Shown in pieces: positions 57,745-64,000 of a stretch of DNA of 64,000 bases. The notes beneath the pieces are model-generated. The model had not been told where the DNA came from and searched no databases. It saw nothing but the letters and a program-made list of their open reading frames with translations. Numbering within the stretch: position 1 is the stretch's first letter; each line of letters begins with the position of its first letter. Made by a program: the position numbers and the translations under genes. The stretch comes from Nemophila menziesii (Eukaryota > Streptophyta > Magnoliopsida > Boraginales > Hydrophyllaceae), in NCBI GenBank assembly GCA_029959085.1, contig JARWIR010000015.1, positions 6,571,017-6,635,016 on the forward strand, written 5' to 3'.

Positions 57745-60700
57745 AAACTCCCATTAATATATTGATATGGAATTTTTATGGAGCTGCCAATCCTCGATTT
57801 AGAAAGTGTTACACGATATGATGGTCAATAACAATGTGTGGCTTTCAGTAATTGTGGAACCTCGTATAAGTGGTGTAACAGCGAATACAGTTATTAACTC
57901 CTTGCAAAAGGATAATTCAATTAGAGTGGATTCGGAGTGTTATAGCGGTGGAATTTGGTTGCTTTGGAATGACTCGAACATTAATGTTAGGGTTCTTTCA
58001 GTTGGTCGCCAAGTTATAAATATTGAGGTTAGTCAACAAGGATGTAGATCGTCGGTTTTTTCATCTATTTACGCCAGCCCAGATTATAAACAGAGAGAGG
58101 TGTTGTGGGATGCACTGTATCATACGTTGCATAACATACAATCCCTGTGGCTAGTCGCTGGAGATTTCAATCAAGTAGGTCTGGAAATAGACAAGAGAGG
58201 TGGGGTTTCGGGTGTTTCGAGAAGAATGAAAAAATTCTAAGAATGGAGAAATAATTGTGGGTTGATAGACCTTGGATTCGAGGGACCGCGGTACAATTGG
58301 AGCGATTCTTGGTATTCGGGACAAAAAATCATGGAGCGCCTGGACCAAGCTTATGGTAATGTAGAATGGTAGGGTCTTTTTCCTCATACAAGGACTATTC
58401 ACCTGGCAAGGGTCCATTCGGACCATATGCCTATCTGATTCAAGTTTTCCCCAGTCAGAGACCGAAAGTTAATCATCGCCGTTTCAGATTCGAAGCTGCT
58501 TGGTGTTTACATAAAAGCTTTCTTGACTTTGTAGACAAAAATTGGGAAGGTAACAACCTTGGTATAGGAGAAGGAATAGTGGCTATTCAGAATAATTTAA
58601 ATAAATGGAAAATGGAGGTATTTGGTGATATTAATCGAAAGAAAAGGGAGTTAAGTGCAAGAATCTGAGGCATCCAGAAATCGTTGCAAGTTTCATATAA
58701 CTCCTCGCTCTAACATATGGGTACACAGCTAACTAAGGAGTATGAAAGTGTTCTTGAGCAAGAGGAAGCTATATATTTTCAAAAATCAAGGAATAAGTGG
58801 GTGGAATTGGGAGATAGGAACACGAGGTTCTACCAAATTGCAGCTTCTATACGTAAGAAAACGGCTGTTTGTACTAGATTGTTAGATGACGCTAGAAATT
58901 GGGTAGAAGAGGAGGAGGATTTGAAACAATTAGTTCGAGAGTATTTTGAACTCCTCTATGATGCACCGGAAGACTTAATGGAGGGGGATAGTTTGCCGGC
59001 TATAGGACCTCTCGCTGGGGAGGTTAAGGGTGGTCTTGAACTTCCCTTCTCGGATGAAGAAATTCGTATTGTGGTATTTCAATCAAATCCGACTAAGGCC
59101 CCTGGCCCGGATGGTATGTCAGCGACGTTCTATCAAAATTGTTGGACATCTGTGGGTCCTTCGGTTTGTAAGATGGTTCGTGATGCTATTGATACTGGTC
59201 AGTTGCCTTAGGGTCTTAACGGTACTCTTATACACCTTATTCCTAAAGTACCAGACCCGAACCGGGTACGCATTTTTCGTCCTATTAGTCTTATTAATTA
59301 TCCTGTTAAATTTATAATGAAGGCTATGGTCAATCGACTTAGGCCTATTTTATCTAACATTATTGGGCCTTGCCAAAATAGTTTCTTACCAGGTAGGTCA
59401 ACGATGGATAACGTGGTACTTGTTCGTGAGGTGGCAGGAATGAAAGGAATCATGGCTGTGAAGATTGATCTCGCGAAAGCCTATAACAAGAATAGATGGG
59501 AATTTATTGAAGAAACAGTTAGAATATTTGGGCTTCCGGAGAGTTGGATAAAGATAATTATGTCTAGTATGAAAGAGAATGAAAAGCGAGTTCTCTGGAA
59601 TGGAGAGCCCTTAGCTCTGTTTACTCCTCACCGGGGTATTAGGCAAGGGGACCCTCTCTCGCCATACATTTTTGTTATGTGTATGGAGAGATTATCCTTT
59701 CTAATCCAGGAGCTTTGCAACTCGGGGAGATGGAAAGAGATCCGAATTGGTCGCCAAGGTCCCAAGTTATCTCACTTGTTTTTTGCGGATGATCTAATTT
59801 TGTTTGGTGAGGCTTCTTTAGTGCAGGTACAAACAATACAGGTGGTAATGGACAGGTTCTGTAAAGCGGCTGGACAGACAATTAGCGCTGAGAAATCCTT
59901 AATATATTTTTCCTCGAATGTCCCAGAGCAAATTCAGAAAGACCTTGCGTTGGCTAGTGGGTTTTGTCATAGTACCTCTTTTGGGATTTATTTGGGAGTA
60001 CCTATTCATTCAGGAAGATTACCGAAAGGGTTCTATAAAGGCATAGTGGAGAAGATGAGAAATAAGTTAGCTTCTTGCAAGTCAAAGACCTTATCGCTCG
60101 CGGGACAGATTACGCTTGCTCAGTCAGTCTTGAACGCGATACCCGTATATCAAATGCAAGTGTTGAAATTACCTAAGTATGTCAGTAAAGGGATTGATAG
60201 ACTAGTCAGAGATTTTATTTAGGGTTCTTCAGCCACGGAAAGAAAACTACATTGGGTAGCGTGGGATCAAGTGTGCAAACCGAAAGAGAATGGTGGTCTT
60301 GGTATAAGAAAGTCCGAGAGGTATAATTTATCTTTATTAGCAAAGCTTGGATGGAAAATCCTTCAAGAGGAGCAATCAGTTGCATAGGTGGAGATATTCA
60401 GAAACAAATACTTTAAAAATGGACTTTTAAGTCGTGTCCAAAATGGGAATGAGTCCAGTGCTTGCAAAGCAATTCTAGCTGGTGTTGAGGCGTTTCGTGA
60501 GGGGTTTATTGTTCAAGCCGAAGAGGAAGGGTCAAGAGTAAGGTGGAAATATGAAGATTCGGGCCGTTTCTCGGTTAAATCCGCATTCATGAGCTTGGGG
60601 GAAGCTAGTGATGAAATGGGTTTTAAGTGGAATTTAGTGTGGAAGCTAAAGTGTTCCCAAAAGATACGTGTTTTTCTCTGGAGATTAGTGCATAATTGTC

Positions 60701-60840
60701 TCGCAACGGCGGAAAATCCTTACAAAAGAAATATCCTTGAATCTAGATCATGCGTGGTTTGTGGAGCTGAAAAGGAAGATGCTATTCATGTTTTTTTAAA
60801 ATGTAAATTAGCTGTTATTGTTTGGAAGCTGTTGGGTTAA
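57745..60840 (+). pseudogene. LINE ORF2: endonuclease, reverse transcriptase, zf-RVT
   Basis: The endonuclease begins NILIWNFYGAANPRFRK and keeps VEPRISG, LVAGDFNQV, RLDQAYGN and HSDHMPI, so the Asn, Glu, Asp and His catalytic positions are visible. RT follows with NPTKAPGPDGMS (59080), FRPISLINY, KIDLAKAY, IRQGDPLSP, and the catalytic HLFFADDLILF (about 59775). YLGVPI and the zf-RVT region (WRLVHNCLAT, CVVCGAEKEDAIHVF) complete it to 60840. Stops lie at 58238, 58366-58370, 59209 and 60220, and there are frame changes near 58300 and upstream. The RT palm itself is intact across 59317-60222. Confidence 0.9.
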
Positions 60841-61400
60841 TCCTGATTTTGCAGGTAATCTAGCAGCTAATGGGGATGGGCTTGGAGCTGCTTGTCGAGG
60901 TGAACCAGTAGTTGTGATCCGTGGACTTACTATCTCGGCTGGAGGGAGTGCAGCTGCTGCTGCGGCGGAAATGCTGGAGGCTGGTTCGATGAGGAGCTCA
61001 GACAGGAACGTGCTGCAATCTCTGAACAGCAGATGGGCGCATTCCAGGGGCGGTCTAAGAGCTGCTAGGGAAGCGCAACAGCTGCAGCTGTCTCGGGATA
61101 CCTCGGAAAGTGCTGCAACGCAGGAAAATTCTGCAGAAATTTCAGCAGCCCCACCCGGGGGTATTAAACCTTGGATGGAGGGACATCTTCGGTCCAAGGC
61201 GCGAATTGACGGATTCGATTGTCCTTAGTGTTCGTAGCCGCGTTATGGACAATTTGGGTCAAAATAAACTTAGTTGTGTTCAACGAGGGACATAATATTC
61301 CTCACGATCTTGAGCTAAAGAGAGATATTTTCTCCCGCGGGTAGCTTCGTTCTTCCGTGGGGTAAGTCGTTAGAAGGCGGCATAATTAAACTTGCTAGTA
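60841..61400 (+). other. GC-rich spacer between zf-RVT and RNase H of the LINE
   Basis: Ala/Ser/Gln-rich in translation and clearly more GC-rich than the rest of the window. A similar stretch lies next to the RNase H of the LINE fragment at 46000-46170. No domain is recognised. Open frames exist on both strands, which is what GC-rich DNA gives by chance. Confidence 0.55.
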
Positions 61401-61405
61401 ATATC

Positions 61406-61987
61406 ATGGTGAAGTGGGTAAAACCGGTAAACGGAACCAAGTTAAATATCGATGGAAGTTTCATTAAAGCGAAACGATTAGCAGGTATTGGGGGTATATT
61501 AAGAGATAGCTATGGGACATGTATTTCTGGGTTCATGGGCTCTTGCGATTTTGTATCCCCCTTCGTTTCGGAATTACTTGCGTTACAATTTGGCCTTAGA
61601 TAGGCTTGTAATAGTGGCTTTGTTGAGATAGTGATTGAAACAGATTCGGAAGAGCTCCACGCGCTAGTGAAGGGCGGTGGGAGTTCTACTCGCTATGAGA
61701 TGGACTCGGGGAAACTCCATGCGCTAGTGAAGGGCGGTGGGAGTTTAGGTAGTCTGTATGTTTCAATTGCGAAAGAATGTTGTGCGTTACTTCGTCGATT
61801 CCCGAAGCTTGAGCTTGTTCATGTGTATCGAGAAGCTAATTTTTGTGCTGATAGACTTGCAAGAGATGGTGCACTATTACGTACTCAACCGGAGGCATTC
61901 AAGGACCCACCTGATTTTCTTTGGAAGTTGATTACACGAGACAGAAGTGGTTGTGCAACTAATAGAGTTGTACTAGATAGGCAATAA
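61406..61987 (+). pseudogene. LINE C-terminal RNase H domain with internal duplication
   Basis: KWVKPVNGTKLNIDGSF, GIGGILRDSYGT and SELLALQFGL are followed by a stop (61601-61603), then IETDSEELHALVKGGGS, a near copy EMDSGKLHALVKGGGS, and VHVYREANFCADRLARDGA. This is the plant-type RNase H (RVT_3) fused to many plant LINE ORF2s. Catalytic D (IDGS), E (SELL), D (ETDS) and the final D (ADRLA) are present. A 60-bp in-frame duplication (61626-61685/61686-61745) repeats the third catalytic segment. Confidence 0.85.
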
Positions 61988-62052
61988 GAACTTTTGTTCT
62001 TTATGTAATCCTTTATTCTAAACGGCTTTATAGCCTCTCATGTATGCAAATA

Positions 62053-62068
62053 AAGTATATAAATATTA
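62053..62068. repeat. Right target-site duplication of the LINE
   Basis: AAGTATATAAATATTA, exact copy of 55794-55809. Confidence 0.9.
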
Positions 62069-62627
62069 ATTCTTTTAGATAATATATAATTAATATTGGA
62101 TGCTCCAATATTCATAACATATTTATTAATTATAATAACAGAACACATATCATTAGGTTAATAAGGTGACCAAATTATAGAGTTTAAGAAAAAATCAAAA
62201 TATGAAATATAACTATTTTTATGATTAACAATATACATCTTGTGTTTCTCTAAAACAAAATGTACTATTGAAAATTTATTTATTTTTCTATAAATTTAAA
62301 AACGTAAATATTTTAAAAAAATATAATAGGTTTAAAAAGGTTGTTGAACATTAACCCTAACCCGTCCATTTCAACTATAAAGATAGGAACTCATCATTAA
62401 GGTCTTACGCCGCCACTATATTATTACTATTTGATATCCCATTCTCTTCCAATCGAATTCATATTCTTATCATTTCTCCTCCTTTTTGATAATGTTTTTT
62501 TAGTTTCCATTTTCGATTTTAAACAAGTGGATTCACTATCTTCTACGTCTCAGATCGATGGACATTTCATTTCAATTTAAATGTATGTATTTCTTGATCT
62601 CTTGTTATTTTTTTTGATAAACTTTAT
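62069..62627. other. AT-rich flank, possible promoter near the end
   Basis: The first 250 bp are featureless. ACTATAAAGATAGG near 62373 and a C/T-rich stretch to 62480 could be promoter and leader of the candidate gene at 62628. Weak. Confidence 0.3.
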
Positions 62628-62843
62628 ATGCTAAAACAAATTGTTCCACCGGCTACTGAAGACAACAACAGACTCAATGTGCTCATCGATCTTGCTTCAA
62701 GGTTGTCGTCTCTGTACGACTTTTATGTTTCTCAAGTAAGTCAATACAATCTCATCTAATTTTAAACATTTGACTCACCATTTCTCATGCTCTATATGTC
62801 TCTCTTTGTTTTCAGGAAACAACTGAGCATCCGCTGCTGCAGG
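62628..62843 (+). CDS. Candidate start of an unrecognised spliced gene
   Basis: Exon 62628-62735 (ATG, 36 codons: MLKQIVPPATEDNNRLNVLI, then DLASRLSSLYDFYVSQ) ends at a GTAAGT donor. TTTGTTTTCAG at 62805-62815 precedes exon 62816-62843 (ETTEHPLLQ), ending before GTAATT. A third exon beginning near 62945 would add ESEKKVSVC and a stop, giving a protein of about 55 residues, but this acceptor is uncertain. The amphipathic, Leu-rich stretch suggests a small helical protein. I do not recognise it. It could also be the 5' part of a longer gene, or chance. Confidence 0.35.
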
Positions 62844-62949
62844 GTAATTTAATTTATTTTTCTTCCAGTAAATAATTCAATTAATTCTTAAAATGTGGTC
62901 CAATTGTAATTAATTTTGTTATTTGGATTTTTCATTTTTGAAAGAAAGT

Positions 62950-64000
62950 GAGAAAAAAGTATCAGTCTGCTAAATCCAAATAAGGGCGCAGAGCAAGAGA
63001 AATAAATAAGAAACCCATAAACAAGAGACCCATAGAAGGTCTAAACGGGTAATACGCAAGGTATGTGCACTTTTTTTTTAAAGATAATTTTGTGTCAGTC
63101 ATCATGCATAATTCTTTGCTTCTAATCTTTTCTAATCTTTAGTTGGAGACACTCCGCTCAAGTTTAACTTATGATGGCCTAAGTGCAAGTGACCTCCTTT
63201 AACTATTTTCTAGTATGTGATTTTGGCCATACACTGTAATAAACAATTCAAACCTCCTTAAACTTGTTTTTTTCCATCAGTTATTAACTAAGTAATGCCA
63301 ATTTACTAGTATACCCTTTCATATAATTACTTTTCATAACTCATTGTCTCCTTTCAGATCTCTAGCTTTTAAGACATCACTTTTTAGACCAAATCTTCCT
63401 CGACTAGATTTTTCAATTAGATTTGCATCCAAAACAAGCCTATTTGTGGTCCCATATAATTTTGATAGAACATACTGTTGAATATTATTTTATGGTGTGT
63501 TGTGGCACCTGTTGTTTTTAATAGTTGTGTACAATTGTAATTAGGATTTTTGGTTATGATTTGGTATAAAGTTTATCGGATCTGGTGGTTCGGTGAAGAA
63601 TACGTCAATTACTGTACATTTGTGTTGTTTTCAGGTGCACGAAAGTGCAATTTTAAGGTTATTTTTATTATAACTTTTGTGTAGTTCTTTTATCCACGAG
63701 AAAATATAGTTTTGAGGTGTTTTATTATTTTTAACCAAAAAAAAGGTGTTTTGTTATTGCAGATTGTTTTGGTTCACGAAAGTGTTAAGATGCTAATGTG
63801 AGTCTTCAGGTGTTTTTATTACTCTTTGTGCAATCTTAATTAACATTTCAAATATCAATTGTGAGTGTTAATGTGCTTATGTTCTCTAATTCTGCACATA
63901 TAATAGTGTGCGTTGAAGATCTGGATTGAAGTCAAGCTGGTTTTGTAATTTTATGTTTGTTTATTGTGTAATGAAAAATATTTGTTGGTTTTTTTAATTT
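62950..64000. other. Non-coding or unrecognised gene body
   Basis: T-rich, with many GTTTT and possible splice sites, as in introns or a 3' UTR. No protein block is recognised. CTCCTTAAACTTG/CAAGTTTAACTT blocks near 63150-63270 may mark a MITE. Confidence 0.3.

Larger units (their letters stand above)
55810..62052 (+). mobile_element. Complete but decayed L1-type LINE
   Basis: About 6.24 kb between perfect 16-bp direct repeats. It contains ORF1 (DUF4283 and zinc knuckle), ORF2 (endonuclease, reverse transcriptase, zf-RVT) and a C-terminal RNase H. The 3' end is CATGTATGCAAATAA, with almost no poly(A). Stops and frameshifts throughout make it non-autonomous now. Confidence 0.9.

Noticed and set aside
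60808..61197. Minus-strand Ala/Ser-rich ORF
   Set aside because: Shadow of the GC-rich LINE spacer; no motif and no conserved start.

Overview
This is nuclear DNA of a flowering plant, very probably a eudicot. The signs are a spliced Rho-of-plants (ROP) GTPase gene, an intronless PLS-class pentatricopeptide-repeat gene, DUF674, F-box and MYB gene remnants, and a dense layer of plant transposable elements (Athila-type Ty3/gypsy, Ty1/copia, L1-type LINEs, CACTA, MITEs, SINE-like copies). The DNA is AT-rich with long (AT)n tracts. Only two host genes look intact: ROP (13757-15016, +) and PPR (23964-26084, -). The species cannot be named from the sequence.

Layout. 1-5233: a minus-strand Athila-like element. 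It has LTR-like or 3' non-coding DNA with a cluster of perfect palindromes, an intact 741-codon ORF that joins gag and protease directly to an integrase C-terminal module, a tRNA-Asp primer binding site and a 5' LTR. 5234-7372: a plus-strand Athila gag pseudogene that begins exactly at its own primer binding site. 7400-8015: a minus-strand copia gag remnant with a tRNA-iMet primer site. 8016-13212: gene-poor DNA with minisatellites, MITEs and a large foldback element carrying an expanded (CCA)n tract. 13757-15016: the ROP gene. 16200-17200: two minisatellites and a TIR element. 17926-22011: gypsy LTRs and a truncated gag. 22017-23720: a copia pol gene in two pieces of opposite orientation. 23964-26084: the PPR gene. 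26805-27152: a MYB remnant. 27960-31483: an Athila gag-protease-RT-RNase H pseudogene.

31500-42800 is mostly decayed repeats: an ATTCC-rich stretch, a MITE, gypsy LTRs, a gag scrap, a DUF674 scrap and a copia gag scrap. 43021-44170 holds DUF674 and F-box fragments. 45180-46180 is a LINE fragment. 48350-50703 is a CACTA transposase pseudogene interrupted by 69 bp of plastid trnL-CAA, followed by an approximately 40-50 bp tandem array. 51600-54040 holds repeats and microsatellites. 55810-62052 is a complete but decayed L1-type LINE between perfect 16-bp target-site duplications. 62628-62843 contains two candidate exons of an unrecognised gene.

Nothing here forms an operon or an obvious multi-gene system. 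The window is best read as two conserved genes in a nested transposon landscape. The most unusual items are the gag-protease-integrase-tail ORF that lacks a zinc knuckle, the trnL filler in the CACTA transposase, the foldback element, and the palindrome-rich LTR segment. All identifications come from reading motifs by eye; no database search was run.
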